NCBI RefSeq assembly: GCF_001417955.2
Contig: NZ_LKTM01000001.1
Location: 124,001-188,000 of the forward strand
Direction: 5' to 3'
DNA from: Mycobacterium gordonae
GTDB taxonomy: Bacteria > Actinomycetota > Actinomycetes > Mycobacteriales > Mycobacteriaceae
Length of the DNA: 64,000 nucleotides
Below are positions 24,123-32,307 of the stretch, piece after piece. The translations under genes were made by a program, and so were the position numbers. How positions within the stretch are numbered: position 1 is the stretch's first letter; each line of letters opens with the position of its first letter. Under the pieces are notes generated by a model, which saw only the letters and a list, made by a program, of their open reading frames with translations, ran no database searches and had not been told where the DNA came from.

Positions 24123-24646
24123 TCGCCGGGCTGCACGTGAACATTCCTCGCGCCCTTGACATTTCGCAGACCAGAGCAGTTCACGCAGCCGACGCACCCG
24201 ACGCAGTCGGTGCAGCGCACGCACGCGACGCAGGCCACGCACCTGGTGCAGGCAATGCACGCCAGGCATGCCACGCATTCCCGGACCGCGACGCACACCA
24301 CCGTGAGCAGGCAGGCGATCACCCCGACGCTGCCGGCGGTGGCCGCCGATCCCGCGACCGCGACGCTGCCGGCGGTGGAGACCGATCCTGCCACCGCGAC
24401 GCTGCCCGCGGTCGTCACGGATCCGGCCACCGCCACGCTGCCGGCGACTGCCGCCGATCCGGCGACCGCGACGCTGTCGAGGACGGCGATCGAGCCCACG
24501 ACGGACTCGTTGTCAGGCTCGATGGTTACCGGCGAAGTCAAGGCAAGCATGCGCCTCATCATGTCAGGCGTGCGGTCGAAGCTGAAGGCCTCGGTCGCGA
24601 GGCGACCGGCCGTCGTGTCGTCCGGCGCGGTCTGGAAGCCGGTCAT
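24119..24646 (-). CDS. Cys-repeat protein: hexapeptide repeats followed by Cys at every third residue
   Basis: A 175-aa protein in three parts. Residues 1-57 are ordinary (TAGRLATEAFSFDRTPDMMRRMLAL). Residues 58-107 are eight hexapeptides of the form S-[VA]-x-x-A-G, alternating SVAVAG with a variant. After a hydrophobic link (VIACLLTVVCVAV), residues 124-157 carry twelve Cys spaced exactly three apart with mostly small or aliphatic residues between, then GLRNVKGARNV. The regular spacing suggests a beta-helix or solenoid with stacked Cys that may bind metal or form disulfides. No ribosome site precedes ATG 24646. I do not recognise the family. It is coupled to the DUF998 membrane gene. Confidence 0.7.
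   Translation of the reverse strand: MTGFQTAPDDTTAGRLATEAFSFDRTPDMMRRMLALTSPVTIEPDNESVVGSIAVLDSVAVAGSAAVAGSVAVAGSVTTAGSVAVAGSVSTAGSVAVAGSAATAGSVGVIACLLTVVCVAVRECVACLACIACTRCVACVACVRCTDCVGCVGCVNCSGLRNVKGARNVHVQPGE
24176..24277 (-). repeat. DNA triplet-phased repeat encoding CxxCxxC
   Basis: Eleven nine-base steps each placing a Cys codon every ninth base (GCA on the plus strand). It encodes residues 124-157 of the Cys-repeat protein. Codon phase is kept throughout, which argues for selection on the protein. Confidence 0.75.
24326..24475 (-). repeat. 18-bp/36-bp tandem repeats encoding S-x-x-x-A-G hexapeptides
   Basis: Eight 18-base units in four 36-base pairs, rich in GCCGGC and GATCC, encode SVAVAG alternating with SAAVAG, SVTTAG, SVSTAG or SAATAG. 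The nesting suggests growth by duplication of a two-hexapeptide unit, so copy number may differ between strains. Confidence 0.7.
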
Positions 24647-24682
24647 AGAATTCGCTTGACCCGGCAATTCGGGAGGAGCCAC

Positions 24683-25417
24683 GTGGACCTCGAGCGCATC
24701 ACCCACCCGTTGCGGCTGGCGCGGGGATCCCACCAGCCGGGTTCCGCCAAAGGCTGTGCGATGAACGTCATTTCGTACATCAACGGCGACGAACGGATCA
24801 CCGACTTTCCGGCCACCTCGGCGCGGCCACTGGCCGCGTTCGTCCAGCTGTGCAACGACCAGCTGGCGGGGGCCGACGGGTATCTGTCTCCGGAGGACGC
24901 CCTGGTCGCGCTCGATCTCGGCTGGCTGACAGTCGGTACCGCGGAGGTCGACGAGACGGTCATCCGGCCGTGGGTGTCCAAGTTGTTGATCAGTCCGCCC
25001 TGGGGTGTGGTGCGGTACGCCGATGGCGCCGCGGCCGAGACGATCTCGGTGATCGCCGAGCTGCATCGCACGCTTGCCCCCGGTGCGATGCCCGACATCG
25101 CGAGCTGGGACACGGCTGCCCGGGCCGCCCGGGAGATCAGCGCCACGATGGCTCCGGGTGCCGAGAGGTACGCCGTCCGGGCCGCGTATCAATCGACCGC
25201 CCTCTCCGACGCCGAGGCATGGGACACATTAGTTGCCGTGACCGGCAACGCTCTGCGTGCCCACCGGTTGGCGAACTTGGATCAGGGCCCGGCCCGGATC
25301 GTGGAGACGACGCGTCACGCGATCCGGTCCTGGCGGCGGCTGGCCGGCCTCTCGGTGGTCGGCAACGTTCCCGCATCGGTGGCCAAGGCCCTGCAGCGGA
25401 ACGGAACGGCCGCCTAG
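24683..25417 (+). CDS. Conserved protein of unknown function
   Basis: A 244-aa soluble, mostly helical protein starting at GTG 24683 behind a GGGAGGAG ribosome site. Segments include ITHPLRLARGSHQPGSAKGCAMNVISYINGDERITDFPATSARPLAAFVQLCNDQL and a WGVVRYADG stretch; the residues around GSAKGCAMN look conserved. I do not recognise a family or catalytic motif. The gene diverges from the Cys-repeat gene with only 36 bases between start codons, so their promoters overlap or lie within each other's 5' ends. Confidence 0.7.
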   Translation: MDLERITHPLRLARGSHQPGSAKGCAMNVISYINGDERITDFPATSARPLAAFVQLCNDQLAGADGYLSPEDALVALDLGWLTVGTAEVDETVIRPWVSKLLISPPWGVVRYADGAAAETISVIAELHRTLAPGAMPDIASWDTAARAAREISATMAPGAERYAVRAAYQSTALSDAEAWDTLVAVTGNALRAHRLANLDQGPARIVETTRHAIRSWRRLAGLSVVGNVPASVAKALQRNGTAA

Positions 25418-25428
25418 CAGGCTCGACC

Positions 25429-25453
25429 GTATACCGTAGGGGGTATGGTATAC
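25429..25453 (+). promoter_or_regulatory. Palindromic site resembling a CsoR/CstR operator
   Basis: GTATACCGTAGGGGGTATGGTATAC contains two nested inverted repeats: ATACC/GGTAT (25431-25446) and GTATACC/GGTATAC (25429-25453). The inner element read on the minus strand, ATACCCCCTACGGTAT, resembles operators of the copper/sulfane-sulfur sensor family CsoR/CstR. It ends 26 bases before the DsbA-like start. No csoR gene is visible here. Confidence 0.55.
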
Positions 25454-25479
25454 AGGAAGGGCGAAAGGAGCTGACCGAA

Positions 25480-26082
25480 ATGTCTGAGAACCCCTCCAGT
25501 CCGGCTGTGACGATCTGGTTCGACCCGGTGTGCCCGTTCTCGTGGAACACCGCCCGCTGGCTGAAGGCCGTGGCCGACAAGACCGGCATGAGCGTTGAAT
25601 GGCGGCTGATGAGCCTGGCAGTGCTGAATGAGGGCCGGGAAATGCCGCCCAAACAGCAGTCCCGGATGCATGACTCCCGGCGAGTCGGCCGGCTGATGAC
25701 CGCCATCCGTGATCAATACGGCAATGCGGGCTTGGCGGCAGCTTATTTCGCGTTCGCCGAGCGTTACTTTGATCGGTCCGAACCGGTTGACGACGGACTC
25801 ATCCAGCAGGTGCTGGATACCGTCAAATCCTGGGATGTCACCGTGGATGTCCTGTCGGACTCGTCGTGGGACGAACTCGTCCGGCGCAGCCATCAGGCTG
25901 GGCAGGACGCTCTGGGCGAAACCGGCGGCAGCCCGATCCTGCGTATCGACGGCCACGCGTTCTTCGGTCCGGTGCTGACCGCTACACCTGATCCGGAGGT
26001 TGTTGAGACAATGTTTGAAGCGGTGGCTGCGCTGGCCGCCATCCCGCAGTTCGCCCAACTGCAACGACCACGCGGCAGGTAA
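25480..26082 (+). CDS. DsbA-like thioredoxin-fold oxidoreductase (Rv2466c-like)
   Basis: A 200-aa DsbA-fold protein. FWFDP-type strand (TIWFDPVCPFSW) carries the active site, here C18-P-F-S21, a monothiol CxxS in place of CxxC; cis-Pro region GGSPILRIDG is near residue 150. Mycobacterial relatives such as Rv2466c use mycothiol as electron donor. The monothiol site would suit glutaredoxin-like, mycothiol-mixed-disulfide chemistry. Start ATG 25480 follows GGAG. The CsoR/CstR-like palindrome upstream suggests control by copper or reactive sulfur. Confidence 0.82.
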   Translation: MSENPSSPAVTIWFDPVCPFSWNTARWLKAVADKTGMSVEWRLMSLAVLNEGREMPPKQQSRMHDSRRVGRLMTAIRDQYGNAGLAAAYFAFAERYFDRSEPVDDGLIQQVLDTVKSWDVTVDVLSDSSWDELVRRSHQAGQDALGETGGSPILRIDGHAFFGPVLTATPDPEVVETMFEAVAALAAIPQFAQLQRPRGR

Positions 26083-26099
26083 GTCTCAGGGGGTTTCGG

Positions 26100-26258
26100 A
26101 TGTGTCATGCGGTGCGGTGCCGAGTCTGCGGAAAAATCACCTGGGCGGGATGCGGTGCGCATGTGAAGGAAGTCCAGCGCACCGTGCCCGCCGACCAGTG
26201 GTGCGACGGGCACGAGGCGGCCGGATCACGCCCGGGCCTGTTCCGGAAGAGATGGTGA
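26100..26258 (+). CDS. Small zinc-ribbon-like protein
   Basis: A 52-aa protein read as MCHAVRCRVCGKITWAGCG..., with C7-x2-C10, C18, H21 and C35-x2-H38. This matches a small actinobacterial family annotated only as hypothetical. It probably binds one Zn. ATG 26100 lies 17 bases after the DsbA-like stop with AGGGGG upstream (about 26087-26093), so it may be in the same transcript. The stop is five bases before the convergent acyl-CoA dehydrogenase. Confidence 0.75.
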   Translation: MCHAVRCRVCGKITWAGCGAHVKEVQRTVPADQWCDGHEAAGSRPGLFRKRW

Positions 26259-26262
26259 CGGG

Positions 26263-27474
26263 CTAGCGGATAGCCAGACCCGTCAGCGCCCGCGAAATCA
26301 CCAGGCGCTGAATCTCACTCGTCCCCTCGAAGATGGTGAAGATCTTGGCGTCGCGGTGCATGCGCTCGACGGGGTAGTCGCGGGTGTAGCCGTTGCCGCC
26401 GAGGATCTGGATCGCCTCGTCGGTGACGTAGACCGCGGTCTCACTCGCCACCAGCTTGGCCATCGAGCCTTCCGCCGCCTCGAAGTTCTGGTTGTTGCGG
26501 GCCATCCACCCGGCCCGCCACACCAGCAGGCGCGCCGCGTCGATGCGACTCTTCATGTCGGCCAGTTTGAACGCGACGGCCTGGAACTCTCCGATCTTGC
26601 GGCCGAATTGCTCACGCTGGCTGGCGTATTCAAGTGCGTACTCATAAGCCGCGCGGGCCACCCCGACCGCCATCGCGCCAACGGTGGGCCGGGTGCGCTC
26701 GAACGTCTTCATGGCGGCCTGGCCGCCGGCCGACGCACCCGATTTCACCCGGGCGATCCGCGCTTCGAATTTCTCCCGCCCACCGAGAATCGCGTCCTCG
26801 GGTAGCCGGACATTGTCGAGCACCACCTCGGCGGTATGCGAGGCGCGGATCCCGTGCTTCTTGAACTTCTGGCCCTGCGCCAGGCCTTTGGTGTCAGGGC
26901 CGATGACAAAGCTGGCCTGACCGCGGGTTCCGAGTTCTGGGTAGACCGACGCGACAACGATGTGCACGTTGGCGATTCCGCCGTTGGTGGCCCACGTCTT
27001 GGTGCCGTTGAGCACCCACTCGCCGGCCGCCTCGTCGTAGCGGGCCCGGGTGCGGATGCCCCCGACATCGGATCCCGCGTCGGGCTCAGACGAGCAGAAC
27101 GCGGCCAGTTTGGGCTCGTCCGCCGTGCCGAACATCTCCGGCAACCATTGACCCAGCTGTTCCGGAGTTCCGTTGCCCGCCAGCGCCGCTGCCGCCAGGC
27201 CGGTACCCATGATGGACAGCGCGATGCCGGCGTCGCCCCAGAACATCTCCTCGAATGTGGTGAGCATGCCCAGGCCCGTTTCCTCCGCGGCCTGCTGCGC
27301 CATGAAGTCGGGAGAGTAGAGGCCGACCTTGGCGGCCTCCTGGATCACCGGCCAGGGCGTCTCCTCGCGCTCGTCCCATTCGGCCGCGGCCGGGCGAATC
27401 ACATCGGCCGCGAACTTGTGCACCCAATCGCGCACCTCGATCACGTCGTCGCTCAGTTGCATGGAAAAGGTCAT
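26263..27474 (-). CDS. Acyl-CoA dehydrogenase
   Basis: A 403-aa FAD-dependent acyl-CoA dehydrogenase, first step of beta-oxidation. Conserved parts are [13 protein letters not shown] near residue 127, [31 protein letters not shown] near residue 290, [23 protein letters not shown] and the catalytic [10 protein letters not shown], with Glu as base. The start overlaps the stop of the upstream TetR gene (ATGA), so regulator and enzyme form one operon. Chain-length preference is not visible. Confidence 0.92.
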   Translation of the reverse strand: MTFSMQLSDDVIEVRDWVHKFAADVIRPAAAEWDEREETPWPVIQEAAKVGLYSPDFMAQQAAEETGLGMLTTFEEMFWGDAGIALSIMGTGLAAAALAGNGTPEQLGQWLPEMFGTADEPKLAAFCSSEPDAGSDVGGIRTRARYDEAAGEWVLNGTKTWATNGGIANVHIVVASVYPELGTRGQASFVIGPDTKGLAQGQKFKKHGIRASHTAEVVLDNVRLPEDAILGGREKFEARIARVKSGASAGGQAAMKTFERTRPTVGAMAVGVARAAYEYALEYASQREQFGRKIGEFQAVAFKLADMKSRIDAARLLVWRAGWMARNNQNFEAAEGSMAKLVASETAVYVTDEAIQILGGNGYTRDYPVERMHRDAKIFTIFEGTSEIQRLVISRALTGLAIR

Positions 27475-28103
27475 GGCTTGACTCCTGGGTTTCGGGGTGT
27501 GCGGTAATGCGTGAGGACGCTGACGGTCTGGTTGACCCAGGCCTCGAAATAACGTTCTTCGTCGATATTTCCGGGCAGGCGCCCGGTGAGTGCCTGCAGT
27601 GTCGCGGCGTAGGACAACGAGCCGATGGCGGTGGCCGCCATCGCATCCGGATCGGGAATCTGGGTGCGGCCGGACCGATTCGACGCGGTCAGTTCGTCGG
27701 CGAACCGTTGGTAGGCGTTGTCGGTGATGACCTGCCAGGTCTTCTCGTCGAGATCGCCGAGCTCGTCGGGCTCGCGCAGCATCACCTTGAGCAGGTCCTC
27801 GCTCTGCTTGAAATTGCCCCAGATGAGCTGACCGGCCGTGCGCACCGCGTCCTCGACGCTGGTCGGCTCTTCCGCGTCGTACTGCTCGCGCGCGGCGACG
27901 ATGCGGTCGATCCGGTGCGTCACCGCCGCTTCGAGGAGTTCACGCTTGGAGCCGAAGTGTTTGTACAGCGCGCCCGACCCGGGGGCCAGGCCGGCGGCGC
28001 GCTGGATGTCGGCCACCGATGTCGCCGCGTAGCCCTTGGCGGCGAACAGCTTCAGCGCCTCGGCCAGCAGCCGGTCACGTCCGCGACTGGGTTCCGTGGC
28101 CAT
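27471..28103 (-). CDS. TetR-family regulator
   Basis: A 210-aa regulator. The N-terminal helix-turn-helix is clear: [47 protein letters not shown]. The C-terminal ligand domain is not specific. Start ATG 28103 is the first Met in a natural context; a longer frame would place the palindromic operator inside the coding sequence. It is the first gene of an operon with the acyl-CoA dehydrogenase, and probably represses both in answer to an acyl-CoA. Confidence 0.88.
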   Translation of the reverse strand: MATEPSRGRDRLLAEALKLFAAKGYAATSVADIQRAAGLAPGSGALYKHFGSKRELLEAAVTHRIDRIVAAREQYDAEEPTSVEDAVRTAGQLIWGNFKQSEDLLKVMLREPDELGDLDEKTWQVITDNAYQRFADELTASNRSGRTQIPDPDAMAATAIGSLSYAATLQALTGRLPGNIDEERYFEAWVNQTVSVLTHYRTPRNPGVKP

Positions 28104-28104
28104 G

Positions 28105-28124
28105 GTGAGAGAGTACTCACTCAC
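28105..28124 (-). promoter_or_regulatory. 20-bp palindrome before tetR, candidate autoregulatory operator
   Basis: GTGAGAGAGTACTCACTCAC is an inverted repeat with one mismatched base pair, centred on GAGTACTC, starting two bases upstream of the tetR ATG on the minus strand. Binding here would block transcription of the tetR-dehydrogenase operon directly. Confidence 0.6.
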
Positions 28125-28153
28125 CACCTGAGGCGACAAATCGGCAGGTGAAG

Positions 28154-29095
28154 TCAGACGGCGAGGTCGGCCGGGACTTGCTCGTCGAGGACGGCCTGCG
28201 CCAGCAGTTCGCCGAGCAGCGGCCCGAACTTCATCAGGTTGGCGCCCACGAAGGCCAGGACGCGGCCGCGTCGTGCCACGGTCCAGCCGTCGCCGCCGTC
28301 GTCAAGCCACGCCGCGCGGGCCGTCACGCAATCCACCCGGCCCACCGGCGTCAACGACGGGAACAGCTTCCGCACGACTGCGGGATCGGGGTCGTCCTGG
28401 CCGAACGCCCAGCGGCCGGTGCTGCCGATCGGCAGTCCATAGCCCTCGGGCGCCGAAAGACACGCCGAACCCGAAGCGGATCCGCCCTCGTAGGTGAAGC
28501 GGGTGTGGGGGGAGAACTCGATACCGAGCGGACCGAACAGGTCCTGGGTGTGTGTCCCCGCGCAGATGAGCACCCGGTCGGCGCGCAGCACGGTCCCGTC
28601 CGCCAGCGTGGTCGAGCCGTCGTCGGCAACGGCCAGAACCTCATCGCGCCGGAGTTCCACGCGGGCAGACAGGGCACCCAGCGCCCGGCGGATGCGCAGG
28701 CTGCCACCCTGTGGATCGAAAAGCCCGGTTTCCCGTGGTGTCTGCAGGAAAGGGATACGCGCCGTGATCTGACCTCGGTCGAGCCGGGAGAAAGCGGCAT
28801 CGGCTTCGGCCATGGCCGATGTGACGGCGTCGACGGCACCGGCGGCGATGAATCCCTCCGTACCCAGCAGGGTGATTCCGAATTCGGATTCCCAACGCAG
28901 CCAACCGGATCGGGCGCGCTGAGCCAGCCCGCACAGCTGTGGTCGCCGATGCGCGATGCGGAAGATCCGTGCCAGTCCCGCGGACTGTTCGGCAAACGGT
29001 TCGCCGCGCTCGATGACGACGGAAGGCACACCGCGCCGGGCCAGTTCGTAGGCTGTCGCAAGTCCGGAGATGCCGGCGCCGACGATCAGGATCAT
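28154..29095 (-). CDS. FAD-dependent oxidoreductase (DAO family)
   Basis: A 313-aa flavoprotein of the D-amino-acid/sarcosine oxidase fold. The dinucleotide motif ILIVGAGISGLATAYELARRG opens the protein; the FAD ribose Glu follows in VVIERG; the central RADRVLICAGTHT and C-terminal VGANLMKFGPLLG fit the family. It probably oxidises a secondary amine or amino acid, releasing H2O2. It is the last gene of a minus-strand operon with the Eis-like gene, from which it is separated by two bases. It is shorter than most sarcosine oxidases (about 390 aa). Confidence 0.82.
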   Translation of the reverse strand: MILIVGAGISGLATAYELARRGVPSVVIERGEPFAEQSAGLARIFRIAHRRPQLCGLAQRARSGWLRWESEFGITLLGTEGFIAAGAVDAVTSAMAEADAAFSRLDRGQITARIPFLQTPRETGLFDPQGGSLRIRRALGALSARVELRRDEVLAVADDGSTTLADGTVLRADRVLICAGTHTQDLFGPLGIEFSPHTRFTYEGGSASGSACLSAPEGYGLPIGSTGRWAFGQDDPDPAVVRKLFPSLTPVGRVDCVTARAAWLDDGGDGWTVARRGRVLAFVGANLMKFGPLLGELLAQAVLDEQVPADLAV

Positions 29096-29097
29096 GG

Positions 29098-30306
29098 TCA
29101 GAAGTAGAAGCCGGCGTACGGCGCTTGAGGCACCGCGAACAGCCGGTCGGCGGCGGCGAGCACGGCAGGATCCTCAGCCCGGGCCAGGCCCGCGACGGCG
29201 AGGCCTCGCCAGGTCGCGCCGCCGAGCAGCACGGTGCCAAGTCCTTCGATGCCGACCTGTAGTTGGGGACGCCGGTCGGTCGGCGCTGCGCCGGCGCCGG
29301 TGATGGCAAACGTTGCCGAATTATCTTGCAGCAGTGGGTCGGTGACCGAAACGACGATGGTCTCCTCGGCAGCGTAGGTGCGTGCCGCGAGAGCCCGATG
29401 CACGTCGATGACACGCAACCAGGTCTCGTCGTGTACGGCGGTGACTTTCGCCGCGCGCGGATCCAGGAGGATCAGGGGCAGCGGATCGTCAACCGGGAGC
29501 ATCCAGAAGATCACCCGGTCAATGAGATCGAGCCCGAACAGGAAGCGGAGCAAACCGAGATAGGCATCGACGGTAGGTGCGAAGAAGTCTTCGACCACGA
29601 TGGTGCGCTGGTCGCTGATGAACCACTTGTCGGTGTCGACCGGACGGTATCGGGCAAACCCGGATTCTGAACCGGGCATCCCGTGTACGGCCACATACTC
29701 GGGGCCGGGCGACGATTCGCTGCGCAGCCGGCGTGCGTGCCACCACACCGGGGGCCGGTCGATGGTGCCCGGACGTGCCGGTCGATGTTCAGAGTAGATG
29801 CGGGACAGGGCTTCCCAGGCTTCGTCGAGCAGTCGCACCGGGCCGCCGGTCGCGACGTCCGGCCGCAACGCCGCCCGTGCGGTCTGGACTTCCACGCTCT
29901 GGGTCGAACTCGCCACGCCGTAGCCGTATCGACCGTAGATCGTCGCTTCTGAAGCGCGCAGCGTGGCGACCACCTCACCGCGCGCGGCGAAGTCGCGCAG
30001 CTGATGGCGGACCAGGTCGGTGGCCAGGCCGCGGCGGGTGAAGGACGGCAGCACGCCGATGTGGGTAACCGCGGCGTGGCTGACGATGGCCCCGCCCGGC
30101 AGGGTCAGCCGACTGGTGACCGCGTCCGCCGTGCCGACGAGTTGATCCTCGACGAATGCGCCGATAGTGCGGCCGGGTTCGACCAGTGTGGTGATCTGCT
30201 CGGGTGTCAGGTCCAGTCGGGGGAATCCGACCATCGCGGTGCGAAACACGTTCAGCGCGGCAAGAAGATCCTCGTCGCGCTCGAGCACGCGGATGTCAGA
30301 GCCCAT
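29098..30306 (-). CDS. Eis-type GNAT N-acetyltransferase
   Basis: A 402-aa protein of the Eis family, whose members acetylate multiple amines of aminoglycosides and other amines. It has the N-terminal GNAT acetyl-CoA site (VTHIGVLPSFTRRGLATDLVRHQL, R-R-x-G/A), the tandem second GNAT region with YGRYGYGVAS, and a C-terminal SCP2-like domain ending GFYF; in Eis the terminal Phe carboxylate takes part in catalysis. The length matches M. tuberculosis Eis (402 aa). ATG 30306 overlaps the stop of the FAD monooxygenase by one base. Here it is part of a TetR-controlled operon, so a drug or metabolite substrate is likely; orthology to eis is not proven. Confidence 0.88.
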   Translation of the reverse strand: MGSDIRVLERDEDLLAALNVFRTAMVGFPRLDLTPEQITTLVEPGRTIGAFVEDQLVGTADAVTSRLTLPGGAIVSHAAVTHIGVLPSFTRRGLATDLVRHQLRDFAARGEVVATLRASEATIYGRYGYGVASSTQSVEVQTARAALRPDVATGGPVRLLDEAWEALSRIYSEHRPARPGTIDRPPVWWHARRLRSESSPGPEYVAVHGMPGSESGFARYRPVDTDKWFISDQRTIVVEDFFAPTVDAYLGLLRFLFGLDLIDRVIFWMLPVDDPLPLILLDPRAAKVTAVHDETWLRVIDVHRALAARTYAAEETIVVSVTDPLLQDNSATFAITGAGAAPTDRRPQLQVGIEGLGTVLLGGATWRGLAVAGLARAEDPAVLAAADRLFAVPQAPYAGFYF

Positions 30307-31814
30307 TAAGCCATCATGCCGCCTCGGTGGTTCGAGTCTGCGGCTGTGGCGGTGCCCACTCGAACTTCTCCGCCCGCAGCGCAGAGTGAACCGGTCCACT
30401 CGGTCAGCACAACGGACCAACCCGTCCGGTCGGACGAAGCGCCGGCCCAGCCGATGTAGCCGTCGGGCCGCACCAGTACCGCGGGCCCATGATCGGACCG
30501 CTGGGCCTGAGCCAGCTCGGTGTCCAGCAGCGCAGCTCCGCGCTCGCGAACCAGCAGAAAGCCCGGGGAACGCTGCAACTCGGTGACGCGGCCCTGCGTC
30601 AGCGGGATCTGCGTGGCGCGCGTGCCCACGAGCGGGCTTTCCCCACGGCGGTGCCCATACCGCAACGTCGTTCCCGCGAAGCTCCCGGCCACCGCATCGC
30701 GAACCCGCGGGACGCGAAGAAGTCTGGGCGCCAGAAAGTTTCGCAGCGCGCGCGCCGGGCGGGGATGCAGCGTCACGCCCCGTGCCAGCAGACCGGACTG
30801 GAACAGCACGCGTTTGGCGATCGGATGGCGCTCGTCGTGGTAGGTGTCCAGGACGGTGTCGTCGGCACCGCCCAGCACGGCGTCGATCTTCCAGGCCAGG
30901 TTCACGGCGTCCTGAATGCCGGTGTTCATCCCTTGCCCACCCATCGGCGAGTGCACGTGCGCGGCGTCACCGGCGAGGAATACCCGGCCGTGCCGGTAGC
31001 GTCTGACTTGCCTTTCGTCGCAATGGAACCGCGATTTCCAGGTCACCTCGAGCACGCCGAGATCTACTCCCATCGCGTGAGCAAGAATGCTCACGATCTC
31101 GTCGTCGGTCACCGACTCGGTGTCGGGCACCTGATGGTTGCGGTCCCACACCATTGCGCGGTACCACGAGCCGTCGGCGTCGCGGCGACCATAGGGAGCC
31201 AGGAACGCGAACGTGTTTCGCGTGCTGCCCACCTTCAACCCCTCGCCGGCCGGCGCATGCGCGAGCTTGACATCGGCCAGCACGATCGACGACAGGATCG
31301 TCCTGCCCGGGAAGTCGACACCGATCAGCCTGCGGACGGTGCTGTGCGCGCCGTCCGCGCCGATGACATACCGGGCCCGCCAACGGTCATCATCGCCAGT
31401 CGTCACGGTCACCCCGCAGTCATCCCGGGAGAGCCCGGTGACCTCGACACCGCGCCGGATGTCGGCGCCCTGCGCAACGGCGTAACTACGCAGCGCCGCA
31501 TCGACTTTGGTCTGCGGTGTGACCATCACGAACGGGTACGGCGAAGCAAGGTGGGTGAGGTCGATCCGCGCGCCGCCGAAGATGGTGACGCCCGGCGCCC
31601 GGTAGGCATCCGCGAGCAGGCCTTCGGCCAGTCCACGAGCGTCCAGCACCTCGAGGGTGCGCGCCATGGTGGCGAACGCCCGACTGGCCTGGCTCACCGA
31701 CGGGCGGCGTTCCAGCACCGTCACCGAACGTCCGGCCCGGGCCAGGTCGCCCGCGGCCGTCAGTCCGGTCGGACCGGCACCGACGACGACGACGTCAACG
31801 TCGTGAACGGTCAT
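30306..31814 (-). CDS. FAD-dependent aromatic/polyketide-type monooxygenase
   Basis: A 502-aa class A flavin hydroxylase. GxGxxG motif VVGAGPTGLTAAGDLARAG at the start, the Arg segment QASRAFATMARTLEVLDARG, DG motif YVIGADGAHSTVRRLIG near residue 165, and GD motif FLAGDAAHVHSPMGGQGMN near residue 285. Relatives hydroxylate phenols, polycyclic polyketides or antibiotics. ATG 31814 overlaps the stop of the preceding gene. Its co-transcription with an Eis-like acetyltransferase and an FAD oxidase under TetR suggests detoxification or tailoring of one compound. Confidence 0.88.
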   Translation of the reverse strand: MTVHDVDVVVVGAGPTGLTAAGDLARAGRSVTVLERRPSVSQASRAFATMARTLEVLDARGLAEGLLADAYRAPGVTIFGGARIDLTHLASPYPFVMVTPQTKVDAALRSYAVAQGADIRRGVEVTGLSRDDCGVTVTTGDDDRWRARYVIGADGAHSTVRRLIGVDFPGRTILSSIVLADVKLAHAPAGEGLKVGSTRNTFAFLAPYGRRDADGSWYRAMVWDRNHQVPDTESVTDDEIVSILAHAMGVDLGVLEVTWKSRFHCDERQVRRYRHGRVFLAGDAAHVHSPMGGQGMNTGIQDAVNLAWKIDAVLGGADDTVLDTYHDERHPIAKRVLFQSGLLARGVTLHPRPARALRNFLAPRLLRVPRVRDAVAGSFAGTTLRYGHRRGESPLVGTRATQIPLTQGRVTELQRSPGFLLVRERGAALLDTELAQAQRSDHGPAVLVRPDGYIGWAGASSDRTGWSVVLTEWTGSLCAAGGEVRVGTATAADSNHRGGMMA

Positions 31815-32212
31815 CGCGCCACCGCCTCCGGGTACCAGCGACGGATGTCGTCGGGGGTGGACTGAGCGCCGCGGTTGAAGACGAACCGGCATCCCGGTTG
31901 GGTCCCGTGGGCCGCGTTGACAATCGACTCGAACAGCAACGTGTTGCCGGCGACCAGGCGGACGCCGGCGCCGATGAGGACCGCGTCGTAGTGGTTGGCT
32001 TCCAGCCAGCGGCGGGCCTTGTCGGCTCCCGGCGCGCCGAAGTCGATCAGGCAGTTGTCGACCTGGTAACCGGCCGCCCGGAGCGCGGCGACGTTGTCAT
32101 CGTTGGCGGTCCGCAGCGTCTCTTTGGTCAGTCCGGGGAACTGCGCGAAATCCGGTGAGGAGTAGTCGATCACCTCGGGGTCGAGTCCGATCTGGATGGC
32201 TGTGACGGCCAT
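31811..32212 (-). CDS. Conserved hypothetical protein, first gene of the monooxygenase-Eis operon
   Basis: A 133-aa protein with an alpha/beta pattern: VTAIQIGLDPEVIDYSSPDFAQFPGLT, a helix NVAALRAAGYQVDNCLIDFGAPGADKARRWLE and the strand YDAVLIGAGVRLV. I cannot name the family. The Rossmann-like alternation would allow nucleotide binding, but there is no clear glycine motif. Start ATG 32212 is chosen because the longer frame runs into the palindromic operator region. It overlaps the next gene by four bases and leads the operon, so it may be a cofactor or reductase partner of the monooxygenase. Confidence 0.7.
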   Translation of the reverse strand: MAVTAIQIGLDPEVIDYSSPDFAQFPGLTKETLRTANDDNVAALRAAGYQVDNCLIDFGAPGADKARRWLEANHYDAVLIGAGVRLVAGNTLLFESIVNAAHGTQPGCRFVFNRGAQSTPDDIRRWYPEAVAR

Positions 32213-32234
32213 GGCTGTGACCTCCCGTCGTGGG

Positions 32235-32295
32235 TTCAACAACTGTTGAAATCAACGCTAGACCCCGTGCCGTAGTGATGTCAACAGTCGTTGAA
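32235..32295. promoter_or_regulatory. Two matching palindromic operators between the monooxygenase-Eis operon and tetR
   Basis: Site 1 is TTCAACA-AC-TGTTGAA (32235-32250), perfect arms of seven bases. Site 2 is GTCAACA-GT-CGTTGAA (32280-32295), 12 of 14 arm bases the same. Centres are 45 bases apart. Both lie in the 95 bases between the divergent starts, the classical position for a TetR repressor controlling itself and the opposite operon. Confidence 0.75.
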
Positions 32296-32307
32296 TACAA
32301 TGCCCGG

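Noticed and set aside
24176..24475. Tandem repeats considered as CRISPR or iterons
   Set aside because: Periods of 9, 18 and 36 bases keep the reading frame of one protein; no spacers and no rep gene.
24137..24682. Plus-strand upstream extension of the unknown gene at 24683
   Set aside because: It reads the complement of the Cys-repeat gene as Asp/Ala/His/Arg-rich sequence; the GGGAGGAG site at 24671-24678 marks the real start.
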